Shown: positions 43,434 to 51,487, counted from the first letter of the stretch. The stretch: DNA of 51,656 bases from Spirabiliibacterium mucosae (GCF_014884965.1 NZ_JABTBO010000015.1:1-51656), one strand, 5' to 3'. Program-made: numbers and translations. The notes: generated from the letters alone by a model not told the origin.

Positions 43434-44282
43434 TCATGAGGCAATTTCTGCACGTTTACAATCGATTATACCTGAGAGCACACCCACCACGAGGCCGGCA
43501 ATGTGCGCAGCGTTGCCCACCTGCGCGCCATACAAGGGGCCGGCAAAGCCCAGCACAATGCCAACCACAATCATGTAGACAAAGCCGCTTGGGAGATTAA
43601 ACCGCTTGAGCGGGTCAAGGCGGTGGCAGGTGTAAATATACCCCAGCACGCCATACACCACGCCCGAAAGCCCAAAAAACGCCGCGCCCGAGAAGGCATT
43701 TTGCACAATGCCAGAGATCAACGCGCAGCTTAAAAACAGCTGGATAATCTTGCCGCCACCGCACTTTTGCTCAATCCGGCTGGCAAAAATCAGCCACCAG
43801 GTGAGGTTGAAGGCAATGTGGCTAAACGATAAATGCACCAGCGCGTGGCTGACAAACCGCCACACCTCGCCGTATTGCCCTGCTTCAGGGAAGTGCAGCG
43901 CCAAAAATAACTCACGCTCGCCGATGAAAAACGACAGCGCATAGATAATAATACAAAGTGCGGTGACAAGTGCGGTCATCGGCGCGCTTTTCAGCCACGC
44001 GATGGCACCTTGGGGTGAAACGGCCGGCAACTGCTCGGCGGCTTCCATCTTGCCTTGTGCCCAGCTGGCTTGCACAAATTGTGCGTCGTCTGGGTTTTGT
44101 ACAAAGGCTTGCACGGCGGCGTCAAGCTGCGCGCGCAATGCGTCGTTGAGTAGCGCGGGGCAGCGCACCTCAAAGTGCGGTTCAACGGCCACCACCTCTA
44201 AGGTCAGGCCAAATTGTGCTTTGGCGTAATCCCGAAAGCGTAGCGCCAAGGCGTGGCTGGCGGTGGTCAGCAAGGTTTGCAT
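43434..44282 (-). CDS. glpG: Rhomboid intramembrane serine protease
   Basis: Cleaves membrane proteins within the bilayer. 282 residues (E. coli 276) with a soluble N-terminal domain, then six helices. The catalytic Ser is in GLSGVVYG and the catalytic His in NAAHIAGLVVG (equivalent to E. coli Ser201 and His254); the HLSFSHIAFNLTW segment supplies the oxyanion His and Asn. GGAGAG lies 3 bases before the start. It is near glpE as in E. coli, but here a small membrane gene in the opposite direction lies between them, and no glpR is present. Confidence 0.94.
   Translation of the reverse strand: MQTLLTTASHALALRFRDYAKAQFGLTLEVVAVEPHFEVRCPALLNDALRAQLDAAVQAFVQNPDDAQFVQASWAQGKMEAAEQLPAVSPQGAIAWLKSAPMTALVTALCIIIYALSFFIGERELFLALHFPEAGQYGEVWRFVSHALVHLSFSHIAFNLTWWLIFASRIEQKCGGGKIIQLFLSCALISGIVQNAFSGAAFFGLSGVVYGVLGYIYTCHRLDPLKRFNLPSGFVYMIVVGIVLGFAGPLYGAQVGNAAHIAGLVVGVLSGIIDCKRAEIAS
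43956..43976. repeat. Tandem direct USS pair inside glpG
   Basis: Two exact AAGTGCGGT cores (43956-43964 and 43968-43976) in the same orientation, 12 bases apart, so close to one helical turn. On the coding strand they give T-A-L-V-T-A-L. Direct tandem USS are unusual compared with the inverted pairs elsewhere. Confidence 0.85.
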
Positions 44283-44355
44283 AATCTCTCCTCAAATGCG
44301 ATCATGGCGTTATACTACAATGTCTAACCGTGAATCAAAAGCAAAAGGAGTGCCT

Positions 44356-44634
44356 GTGGCGTTTAAAACCGCACTTTGGGTCTTGGCAGCCCCGATTATT
44401 TTATGGCCGTTTGCGCTGTTACTCTCACCTTATGTGGGCGACTCGCCTGCGCTCACCGCCACCCAAGCCAATGGCGTAGCCACTTTGATGTGGGCTTATC
44501 CGCTCGCCATTGCGTTGATGATCGCGCTGCTGCGCTGGGTCTACCCTCGTGCGGCACGCGTGGCGTGGGGGCTGGCTGCGCTGGCGATAGCAGTGGTTTA
44601 TTGGCAAGTTATCGCGATTGCGTATCTGTTTTAA
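44356..44634 (+). CDS. Small inner-membrane protein of unknown function
   Basis: 92 residues with three hydrophobic segments: WVLAAPIILWPFALLLSP, GVATLMWAYPLAIALMIALL and VAWGLAALAIAVVYWQ. GTG 44356 is preferred because AAAAGGAG lies 5 bases upstream; ATG 44320 in the same frame would add 12 polar residues. I do not recognise the family with confidence; small proteins with a similar N-terminal helix occur in other Pasteurellaceae. It is transcribed against glpE and overlaps its 3' end by 26 bases, and diverges from glpG. Confidence 0.75.
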   Translation: MAFKTALWVLAAPIILWPFALLLSPYVGDSPALTATQANGVATLMWAYPLAIALMIALLRWVYPRAARVAWGLAALAIAVVYWQVIAIAYLF

Positions 44635-44947
44635 CGGGCAGGCCCGCCGCCTGCCAGCCTTCAAAGCCGCCCTCAACGCTGAACACCTGCTCAAAGCCCA
44701 GGTTGGCAAGATAATGCCCCGCGCTGATGCTGGAAATGCCGTGGTAACACATCACCAAAACGGGCTGATCAAAATCCAGCGCATTGAGCAATTCGTGCAA
44801 GTTGGCGTTGCTCAAATGTTGCGCGCCCGTGGCGTGGCTGGCAGCGAAATGCGCGCCATCGCGAATGTCGAATAACACGGCGTCATCATGCGCTTGCAGC
44901 ATGGCATAGGCATCGCGTGCCGAAATCGGGGTGATGGTGTCGCTCAT
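44609..44947 (-). CDS. glpE: Thiosulfate sulfurtransferase, single-domain rhodanese
   Basis: Transfers sulfane sulfur from thiosulfate to cyanide or thiols such as thioredoxin. 112 residues (E. coli 108). Catalytic Cys67 in VMCYHGISS; the CYHG loop is that of GlpE. LFDIRDGAHFAASHATGAQHL is the family N-terminal strand. The start is coupled to the upstream EamA gene, whose stop overlaps it by ATGA. Cytoplasmic. Confidence 0.93.
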   Translation of the reverse strand: MSDTITPISARDAYAMLQAHDDAVLFDIRDGAHFAASHATGAQHLSNANLHELLNALDFDQPVLVMCYHGISSISAGHYLANLGFEQVFSVEGGFEGWQAAGLPVKTDTQSR

Positions 44948-45819
44948 GCAGCCTCCTTACGCGCGGCGTGGCGGTTGAGTAAAAACATGCCGTAGCCGGA
45001 GATAAAAATCAAAATATACCCCAGCCAGCTGGCCCAGTCGGGCATTTCGTTGAATAAAAAGACACTAAATAGCGCGGCGAAAATCACCGAGGTGTAGGAA
45101 TAAATCGACACCTCTTTGGCGCTGGCAAAGCGGTATGCCAGCGTGATGCCAAATTGCCCAAAGGTGGCCGCCACGCCGGAGCCGATTAAAAACAGCAATT
45201 GCGCGCCACTCATCGGCTCGTAGACAAACAACAGTGGCGGCAGCAGCGCCACGGTGGAAAAAAACGAGAAGAAAAACACAATGGTGTAAGACGACTCAGC
45301 CACCTTACTTAGCGCCAGCACGCGCAGCATCAAATAGGCGCCGGCGGCGGTAATTGCGCCCCCGAGGGCGACTAAATACGGGAAAAGTGCGGTTTCAAAA
45401 CTCGGCTTGATGATGAGCATCAGCCCCACAAACGCCAAGGTGCAAAAGGCGATTTGCTTGGGCGTGACGCGCTCTTGCAAAAAAATCGCGGAGAGCACAA
45501 TCAAAATAAACGGCGAGAGTTTCATGATCATATCCGCGTCGCTGAGCACGAGGTGATCGATCGAATAAAAGCTCATCAAAATGCCACTGAGGCCGAAAAT
45601 GGAGCGCCAAATCAGCGTTTTGCGGTTAGCGCGCGCGGCGAAAAACCGCACTTGATGGCGCCACACCAAAAAGCCACTGAGCGCGGCGGCAATGGCGTTG
45701 CGGAAGATCGATTTTTGCACCACAGGCAGCTCGCCTGAGAGTTTCAAGCACACCCCCATCACGGTGAACGCCAGCGCCGAGATGAGCATGGCCAAAATGC
45801 CTTTGCTTAAGTTGGACAT
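44944..45819 (-). CDS. EamA/DMT-family transporter
   Basis: Drug/metabolite transporter of 291 residues with ten predicted helices and two tandem EamA repeats (FTVMGVCLKLSGELPVVQ in the first; GQFGITLAYRFASAKEVSIY in the second). Such proteins export amino acids or other small metabolites; the substrate cannot be told from sequence. ATG 45819 lacks a clear ribosome site. It precedes glpE with a 4-base overlap. C-terminal end HAARKEAA is basic, as expected for a cytoplasmic tail. Confidence 0.88.
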   Translation of the reverse strand: MSNLSKGILAMLISALAFTVMGVCLKLSGELPVVQKSIFRNAIAAALSGFLVWRHQVRFFAARANRKTLIWRSIFGLSGILMSFYSIDHLVLSDADMIMKLSPFILIVLSAIFLQERVTPKQIAFCTLAFVGLMLIIKPSFETALFPYLVALGGAITAAGAYLMLRVLALSKVAESSYTIVFFFSFFSTVALLPPLLFVYEPMSGAQLLFLIGSGVAATFGQFGITLAYRFASAKEVSIYSYTSVIFAALFSVFLFNEMPDWASWLGYILIFISGYGMFLLNRHAARKEAA

Positions 45820-45927
45820 AGTCTTGTGAAAAATAAAACTACGTTACCCACTTTTGGGCAAAATAGCAAGCCACTTGAGTTGCGCCAAGCCTGTGGTATA
45901 GTGAACGAAACATCAAAGGAGAAACGT

Positions 45928-46470
45928 ATGATGAAACACAAACTTGTCGCACTGAGTGCAGTGCTGACGTTAAGCGGCTGTAGCCTGTTTACAAACGATG
46001 CGGTGATTGACCTGCCCGCCGGCGAGCGCGACACGCCGTCGTATATGATTGGCTATCAAACCGCGACCCAAACCTACCACGGCACCATCGACCGACAATA
46101 CGACGTGGATGAGTTCACCCGCGGCGTGCAGGCGTGGTATCGCGGTGACGTTAAAGAGCCGCTGGAGAGCCTGCGCCAAAAACTCTACAACAAATTGCAA
46201 GACAGCAACGTCTATGAATTCCGCAAAGGTGCGGTGTTTGCCGGCGACGTGCAAAACAACTTAAGCCAATTCAGCCCAGGCTGCTGGGCCAAGCTCAACA
46301 AACCGAGCATCACCCAAGGCATCTATGACGCGATGCGCGACTTGCAAAAACAGCGCGTAACCTACAGCGAAGCGCAACTCAACCAAGGCTATGAAGCCTT
46401 CCTGCGCCTATGCCCACCAAAAACACAAAGTGCGGTCAAAACCAAAGCCAAACACAAAGGCAAAAAATAA
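45928..46470 (+). CDS. Predicted lipoprotein of unknown function
   Basis: 180 residues. Lipoprotein signal with lipobox LSGC (Cys18). No recognised domain; the middle has YMIGYQTATQTYHGTID and a short helical region, and two further Cys (SPGCWAK and LRLCPPK) could form a disulfide. The C-terminus is rich in Lys (KTKAKHKGKK) and includes the USS reading QSAVKTK. ATG 45928 follows AAAGGA; the frame runs further upstream without a good start. The stop codon is part of the 71-base terminator repeat that recurs after the next gene. Confidence 0.8.
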   Translation: MMKHKLVALSAVLTLSGCSLFTNDAVIDLPAGERDTPSYMIGYQTATQTYHGTIDRQYDVDEFTRGVQAWYRGDVKEPLESLRQKLYNKLQDSNVYEFRKGAVFAGDVQNNLSQFSPGCWAKLNKPSITQGIYDAMRDLQKQRVTYSEAQLNQGYEAFLRLCPPKTQSAVKTKAKHKGKK

Positions 46471-46535
46471 AGTGTGATCAAGCTCAAGCTTTGGGTATTT
46501 TCTCACGGGGTTCGCTTGAACCCCGTTTTGTTTTG
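46465..46535 (+). repeat. 71-base direct repeat with terminator, copy 1
   Basis: It begins with the TAA stop of the lipoprotein gene (aaataa) and ends after the T-rich tail of an intrinsic terminator, acggggttc (46505-46513) paired with gaaccccgt (46518-46526), loop gctt, then TTTGTTTTG. It is 70 of 71 identical to 47419-47489, with a T-to-C change at 46496/47450. The unit spacing is 954 bases. Confidence 0.95.
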
Positions 46536-46599
46536 ATAAACAATCCAGTAGGTTTTATTTCCTGATGTATTAACTGCTTTATTAAGCTATGGAGGATTT

Positions 46600-47424
46600 A
46601 TGAAAAAAAGTTTACTCTTTGCCGCATTATTTGCTGGTTTTACCTCATACGCAATGGCGGGTGAACTTGTTTTGGCAAGCTATAACACTCATCACAGTGA
46701 AGGTGAGGATCAAGTGATTAATCCACAACGCATTGCCGAGGTTTTAGATAGTCTTGATGCGGATGTTATCGCCTTGCAAGAAATTGATATGGAAAATGGC
46801 AGAACGCATTTTTCTGATCAAGCCCGCTCTATTGCTTATTGGTTAAGTAAAGCTGAAAACGTGCCATGGAAATATGAAAATGCACCTGCGATTGATTTTG
46901 AAGAAGGAAAATACGGTAACGCGCTTTTGTATCGTTCCGACAAAGTGGATTTGAAAAATTTCAAAGCCATTGAATTGCCTGGCGCAAAAGACGGTGATGG
47001 CAAGCGTTCAGCGGGCATTGCGGAGTTTGTTGTTGATGGCAACAAAATTCAATTTGTAACCACCCACTTCACGCATAAAAATATTGATGTTGATGGCAAA
47101 ACGTTGCAAATCAAAACATTCGAAGAATTGAATAAAAATCTTGCCTCTGGTTTGCCAACATTCATTGCTGCAGACTTTAATGCGACTGTTGATCCAGCCG
47201 CAGAACACAACGCCAGCACATTTGAAGCTATCAAAAAAGACGGCTGGCGAATTGACAGTGCGGTTGAAGGGCAATCAGTGCCAGAAGCCCCGCGCGTTAT
47301 TGACTACATCATTAGTAAAAATGCCGACAAGTTTGTGGTTAAAGATAAAACCATTATCCACAACAAGTTAACCGATGTTGCATCTGACCATTATCCAATT
47401 AAAGTGGTCTATGATGTTAAATAA
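46600..47424 (+). CDS. Secreted endonuclease/exonuclease/phosphatase-fold hydrolase, AT-rich
   Basis: 274-residue protein with a signal peptide (cleavage after about residue 20, MAMA/GEL) and the full set of EEP-superfamily motifs: ASYNTHHSEG, VIALQEIDM, HFTHKN, IAADFNATVD and SDHYPIKV. These give a magnesium-dependent phosphodiesterase fold; substrates could be nucleic acid, sphingomyelin-type lipids or other phosphodiesters, and export suggests an extracellular or periplasmic target. Two sampled lines are about 40% GC, clearly below the neighbours, and codons are AT-ending. No complete USS is seen; only AGTGCGGT occurs. It has GGAGG before ATG 46600 and sits between the two 71-base terminator repeats. 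Signs of horizontal gain are strong. Confidence 0.88.
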   Translation: MKKSLLFAALFAGFTSYAMAGELVLASYNTHHSEGEDQVINPQRIAEVLDSLDADVIALQEIDMENGRTHFSDQARSIAYWLSKAENVPWKYENAPAIDFEEGKYGNALLYRSDKVDLKNFKAIELPGAKDGDGKRSAGIAEFVVDGNKIQFVTTHFTHKNIDVDGKTLQIKTFEELNKNLASGLPTFIAADFNATVDPAAEHNASTFEAIKKDGWRIDSAVEGQSVPEAPRVIDYIISKNADKFVVKDKTIIHNKLTDVASDHYPIKVVYDVK

Positions 47425-47489
47425 AGTGTGATCAAGCTCAAGCTTTGGGCATTTTCTCACGGGGTTCGCTTGAACCCCGTTTTGTTTTG
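47419..47489 (+). repeat. 71-base direct repeat with terminator, copy 2
   Basis: Second copy of the stop-codon-plus-terminator repeat, starting at the stop codon of the EEP gene. Hairpin acggggttc / gaaccccgt with a T-rich tail, as in copy 1. With copy 1 it brackets the AT-rich gene. Confidence 0.95.
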
Positions 47490-47549
47490 GCGAATAATAA
47501 ATCATCAACTTGCTTTTGGGGGACTGAAAGCAAAATTTTTACGTCAAAG

Positions 47550-47563
47550 GCTGAAACGTTTCA
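47550..47563. promoter_or_regulatory. Cra (FruR) operator of fruBKA
   Basis: GCTGAAACGTTTCA (47550-47563) closely matches the Cra consensus GCTGAATCGTTTCA and contains the palindrome TGAAACGTTTCA. It lies 36 bases before the fruB start. Cra represses the fructose operon until fructose-1-phosphate relieves it. Confidence 0.9.
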
Positions 47564-47599
47564 ACATCTCAGCCGTCGGCAACAACAAAGGAGCAGACG

Positions 47600-48751
47600 A
47601 TGTTTGAATTGCCAAAAGAGAATATCCACCTCAATGCCGCGGTGGAAACCAAAGCGCAAGCCATCGCCCGCGTGGCGCAGGCCCTCGAGGCAGGCGGCTA
47701 TGTGAAGGCGGGCTACGAGCAGGGCATGCTCGCGCGCGAAGAGCAAACCTCCACTTTTTTGGGCAATGGCATTGCCATCCCGCACGGCACGCTTGACACC
47801 CGCGCGCTGGTGCAAAACACCGGCGTGCAGATCTTGCAAATCCCGCAGGGCGTGGATTGGGGCGAGGGCAATGTGGCGCACGTGGTGATTGGCATTGCTG
47901 CGCGCAGCGACGAACATTTGGCGCTGCTGCGCCAGCTCACTCATGTACTCAGCGATGAGGCCACCGCGGAAAAACTCGCCACGGTGGACGATGTTGATAC
48001 CTTCCGCGCGCTGCTGATGGGTGAAAGCCAAAGTGCGGTTGACGCTGAGAGTTTGATCACCCTCGACGTGGACAGCGCTAGCTTACTGGCACTGGGCGCG
48101 CTCAATGCGGGCAATTTGCTGCAAAGTGGCGCGGTGGAAAATGCGTTTGTCACCCACAGTTTGAACCAACCCCCGCTGCCACTCGGTGACGGCGTGTGGC
48201 TGACCGACAGCGCGCAAGGCAACCGCGCCAATGCGATTGCGCTCGCGCGCGCCAAAACCGCCTTTGAGTACCACGGCCTGCGCGCGCAACTGCTGCTGAG
48301 CGTGGCCTGTGTGGATGACGCGTTAAACAGCGTGCTGGCGCGCTTGTTGCAAGCCGAGGTGCGCACGCAATTGCTGCAAGCGCAAAGTAAACGTGCGGTG
48401 CTGGCGATTTTGCACGGCCAAGCACAAGACAGCGCCACAAATGAAACCGAAAGCGCGGTATCCACCTTGCCGGCTGGCGCGGTGGAAGGCACCTTTGTGG
48501 TGAAAAACGAAAACGGCCTGCACGCTCGCCCAAGTGCGCTGTTGGTGCAGGTGGCGAAAAAATTTGCCAGCCAAATTCAAGTCGACAACCTCAGCCGCCA
48601 AACGCCAGCCGTGAGTGCGAAAAGCATGATGAAAGTGGTCTCCTTAGGTGCGACCAAAGGCCATCAACTGCACTTTGTGGCGCAAGGTGACGACGCCCAA
48701 GAGGCGATTGACGCCATTGGCCAGGCGATCGCCGACGGGCTGGGAGAGTGA
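47600..48751 (+). CDS. fruB: Fructose PTS diphosphoryl transfer protein (EIIA-FPr)
   Basis: Carries phosphate from enzyme I to the fructose permease. 383 residues: N-terminal EIIA(Fru) domain (about 1-145, active His62 in AIPHGT), a middle domain, and C-terminal FPr/HPr domain (from about 295, active His308 in NGLHARPSA). It bypasses ordinary HPr for fructose uptake. AAAGGAG precedes ATG 47600. First gene of fruBKA behind a Cra operator. Two bases separate it from fruK. Confidence 0.95.
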   Translation: MFELPKENIHLNAAVETKAQAIARVAQALEAGGYVKAGYEQGMLAREEQTSTFLGNGIAIPHGTLDTRALVQNTGVQILQIPQGVDWGEGNVAHVVIGIAARSDEHLALLRQLTHVLSDEATAEKLATVDDVDTFRALLMGESQSAVDAESLITLDVDSASLLALGALNAGNLLQSGAVENAFVTHSLNQPPLPLGDGVWLTDSAQGNRANAIALARAKTAFEYHGLRAQLLLSVACVDDALNSVLARLLQAEVRTQLLQAQSKRAVLAILHGQAQDSATNETESAVSTLPAGAVEGTFVVKNENGLHARPSALLVQVAKKFASQIQVDNLSRQTPAVSAKSMMKVVSLGATKGHQLHFVAQGDDAQEAIDAIGQAIADGLGE

Positions 48752-48752
48752 C

Positions 48753-49691
48753 ATGAGCATTGCAACCATCACCCTCAACCCCGCCTTTGACTTGGTCGGC
48801 CGCGCGGGTGAAATCACCCTTGGGCGCGTCAACGAGGTGCAAACCCTCGGCGTTTACCCCGCTGGCAAAGGCATCAACGTGGCGAAAGTGCTCAGCGATT
48901 TAGGCGTGGAAAGTATTATCCTTGGCGGCTTTTTAGGCGAGGGTAATGCGGGCGCGTTTGAGCAGCACTTTGCCAAACTCAACGTGCTTGACCGTATGCA
49001 GCGCGTGGCGGGCAACACCCGCACCAACGTGAAACTCACCGCAGACCACGGCGAGGTGACCGACCTCAACTTTTCCGGCTTTGCGATAAGCCAAGCGCAA
49101 TGGCAGCAATTTTGTGACGACAGTTTGAACTATCTGCGCGATGTGCAGCTCGTCGCCGTGTGTGGCAGCCTGCCGCGCGGTGTCAGCCCACAGATGTTTG
49201 CCCAGTGGCTTGACGCCGTTCGCACAACAGGTGCCAAAGTGGTGCTAGACACTAGCAAAGCGGCATTGCACGCCGGCCTTGGCGCCACGCCGTGGTTGGT
49301 GAAACCGAACGAACACGAACTTGCTGATTACCTTGGCAAGCCACTCAATAGCCAAGACGACATCATTGCCGCGGCGCAACAGCTGCGCGCGCAAGGGGTG
49401 GAAAACGTGGTGGTCTCCATGGGCGAGCACGGTGCGCTGTGGGTCAGCCAACACGGCGTGCTGCACGCCAAGCCCGTGGCGGGCATTGAGGTGGTCAGCA
49501 CCGTCGGCGCGGGGGATTCGATGGTGGCGGGCTTTATTTATGGCTTAAGTCGCAACCTCGCGCCAGAGCAGGTGCTCGCCACCGCCAGTGCGCTGGGCAC
49601 GCTCGCCGTGATGCAAGAAAACGTCGGTGTGGCTGAGCGCCACGCACTTGAGGCTATGATTGACAGAATAACGATTGAACAGGGGCAATAA
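48753..49691 (+). CDS. fruK: 1-phosphofructokinase
   Basis: PfkB-family kinase that phosphorylates fructose-1-phosphate to fructose-1,6-bisphosphate. 312 residues, the E. coli length. N-terminal ITLNPAFDL, the GKGINVA substrate motif, and the C-terminal VGAGDSMVAGF with the catalytic Asp. The frame opens at 48648, but ATG 48753 has GGGAGAG upstream and matches the family N-terminus MSIATITLNP. The enzyme removes fructose-1-phosphate, the inducer of Cra. Confidence 0.95.
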   Translation: MSIATITLNPAFDLVGRAGEITLGRVNEVQTLGVYPAGKGINVAKVLSDLGVESIILGGFLGEGNAGAFEQHFAKLNVLDRMQRVAGNTRTNVKLTADHGEVTDLNFSGFAISQAQWQQFCDDSLNYLRDVQLVAVCGSLPRGVSPQMFAQWLDAVRTTGAKVVLDTSKAALHAGLGATPWLVKPNEHELADYLGKPLNSQDDIIAAAQQLRAQGVENVVVSMGEHGALWVSQHGVLHAKPVAGIEVVSTVGAGDSMVAGFIYGLSRNLAPEQVLATASALGTLAVMQENVGVAERHALEAMIDRITIEQGQ

Positions 49692-49692
49692 T

Positions 49693-51351
49693 ATGCAAAT
49701 TCAACTCATCGACAGCAGTGACTTTGGCGCTGCACGACAATTTTTATTACGCGAAGTGTTCACCGCCGCCGCCAAACACGCCGGCCACAGTGTGGTGACA
49801 GATAACGCTGATGTCTGCCTCGTGCTCGGCCAGCACGCGCTCAACCCAGCCGCCTTGGCAGGCCAAAACGTGGCGTTTTTAACACCAGACGACCTCAACG
49901 CGCCCGAGCAGCAACTGCAAAGCGCACTTGAGCGCGCCCGCACCTTTGAGGCACCGCGTGAAAACACAAGTGCGGTCAAAAAAATTGTGGCCGTGACCGC
50001 CTGCCCAACGGGTGTGGCGCACACGTTTATGTCAGCCGAGGCGATTGAAACCTACGCCAAAGCCCAAGGCTGGCAAGTAAAGGTGGAAACCCGCGGGCAA
50101 GTGGGCGCGGGCAACCAGATTAGCGAAGAGGAAGTGCGCGAAGCCGATTTGGTGTTTGTGGCTGCCGACATTGAAGTGGATTTAAGCAAATTCGACGGCA
50201 AATTGATGTATCGCACCTCAACGGGGCTGGCGCTGAAAAAAACGGCCGCCGAGTTTGACAAAGCCTGGCAAGAGGCGAGCATTTATCACGCCGAAGGGCA
50301 AAGTGCGGTCGCCAAAACCGAAAAAAGCGAGAAAAAGGGCATCTACAGCCACTTGATGACGGGCGTGTCGCATATGTTGCCGATGGTGGTGGCAGGTGGG
50401 TTAATCATCGCGCTGTCGTTCGTGTTCGGGATTGAGGCCTTCAAGCAAGAGGGCACACTGGCCGCGGCCTTGATGCAAATCGGTGGCGGCAGCGCCTTTG
50501 GCTTGATGATCCCCGTGCTTTCAGGCTACATCGCCTATTCTATCGCCGACCGCCCAGGGCTCACACCAGGCTTGGTGGGCGGCATGCTGGCCAGCTCACT
50601 TGGCGGAGGCTTTTTAGGCGGGATTATTTCAGGCTTTTTAGCCGGTTACATCGCCAAACTGATTGCTGATCACCTCAAATTGCCAGCCACCATGAGCGCG
50701 CTGAAACCGATTTTGATTATCCCGTTTCTCTCCACTTTGTTGGTGGGTTTGATTATGATTTACGTGGTTGGCAACCCCGTTGCGTGGATCATGAAAACCA
50801 TGACCGACTTTTTAAGCGGCATGCAATCAGGCAGCGCGGTTGTGCTGGGCATTATCTTAGGCGCGATGATGTGCTTTGACATGGGCGGGCCGGTAAACAA
50901 AGCGGCCTACGCCTTTGGTGTCGGCCTGCTGGCGTCGTCATCCTACCTGCCAATGGCGGCGGTGATGGCCTCAGGCATGGTGCCAGCACTGGGCATGGGG
51001 ATCGCGACTTTCTTGGCGCGCAAAAAATTCGCCGCCAACGAGCGCGAGGGTGGCAAGGCCTCGTTTGTGCTCGGATTGTGCTTTATCTCTGAAGGTGCGA
51101 TTCCGTTCGCCGCGCGCGATCCAATGCGGGTGATCCCAAGCTGTATGGCCGGTGGTGCGTTAACTGGGGCGCTTTCAATGCTCTTTGGCGCGAAACTGAT
51201 GGCTCCACACGGCGGTATTTTTGTGCTCGCGATTCCAGGGGCGATCCAGCCTGTGCTGTTGTATTTGGTTGCCATCGCAGCTGGCAGCATTTTAACCGGT
51301 GTGCTCTATGCGTTTATCAAACCAACAGAGCAGCAACTGGCGAATGCGTAA
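49693..51351 (+). CDS. fruA: Fructose-specific PTS permease, EIIBC
   Basis: Transports fructose with phosphorylation to fructose-1-phosphate. 552 residues: a degenerate N-terminal EIIB' domain (about 1-95, without the active Cys), the active EIIB domain with phosphocysteine Cys104 in TACPTGVAHTFM, and the EIIC membrane domain (from about 225, eight to ten helices). The EIIB'BC order is as in E. coli FruA. ATG 49693 follows AGGGG one base after the fruK stop. Last gene of the operon, with a terminator 14 bases later. Confidence 0.95.
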   Translation: MQIQLIDSSDFGAARQFLLREVFTAAAKHAGHSVVTDNADVCLVLGQHALNPAALAGQNVAFLTPDDLNAPEQQLQSALERARTFEAPRENTSAVKKIVAVTACPTGVAHTFMSAEAIETYAKAQGWQVKVETRGQVGAGNQISEEEVREADLVFVAADIEVDLSKFDGKLMYRTSTGLALKKTAAEFDKAWQEASIYHAEGQSAVAKTEKSEKKGIYSHLMTGVSHMLPMVVAGGLIIALSFVFGIEAFKQEGTLAAALMQIGGGSAFGLMIPVLSGYIAYSIADRPGLTPGLVGGMLASSLGGGFLGGIISGFLAGYIAKLIADHLKLPATMSALKPILIIPFLSTLLVGLIMIYVVGNPVAWIMKTMTDFLSGMQSGSAVVLGIILGAMMCFDMGGPVNKAAYAFGVGLLASSSYLPMAAVMASGMVPALGMGIATFLARKKFAANEREGGKASFVLGLCFISEGAIPFAARDPMRVIPSCMAGGALTGALSMLFGAKLMAPHGGIFVLAIPGAIQPVLLYLVAIAAGSILTGVLYAFIKPTEQQLANA

Positions 51352-51364
51352 ATAAGATAACCTT

Positions 51365-51393
51365 AAAACCGCACTTTAACGTGCGGTTTTTTT
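51365..51393 (+). terminator. fruA terminator
   Basis: aaaaccgcac (51365-51374) pairs with gtgcggtttt (51381-51390), loop tttaac, followed by TTT. The stem contains one complete USS (ACCGCACTT on the left arm) and a partial one. Confidence 0.88.
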
Positions 51394-51411
51394 ATGACGC
51401 ACTTTTCACTT

Positions 51412-51487
51412 TCATGACTCCGTCATTTCATTTTTCTTTTTTTGTTCTCTTTCATGACTCCTTCATCACACTACGGTTTCGCCGTTT
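51412..51487 (+). repeat. Dispersed repeat, right copy
   Basis: It matches the reverse complement of 451-529 with roughly eight differences in 76 positions. It includes TCATGACTCCGTCAT (51412-51426) and TCATGACTCCTTCAT (51452-51466), 40 bases apart, then the shared ctacggtttcgccgtt end. The two copies face opposite ways about 50.9 kb apart. Confidence 0.7.

Noticed and set aside
46465-47489. Insertion sequence or integron cassette
   Set aside because: No transposase or integrase, no terminal inverted repeats and no attC-like site; only direct terminator repeats bracket the gene.
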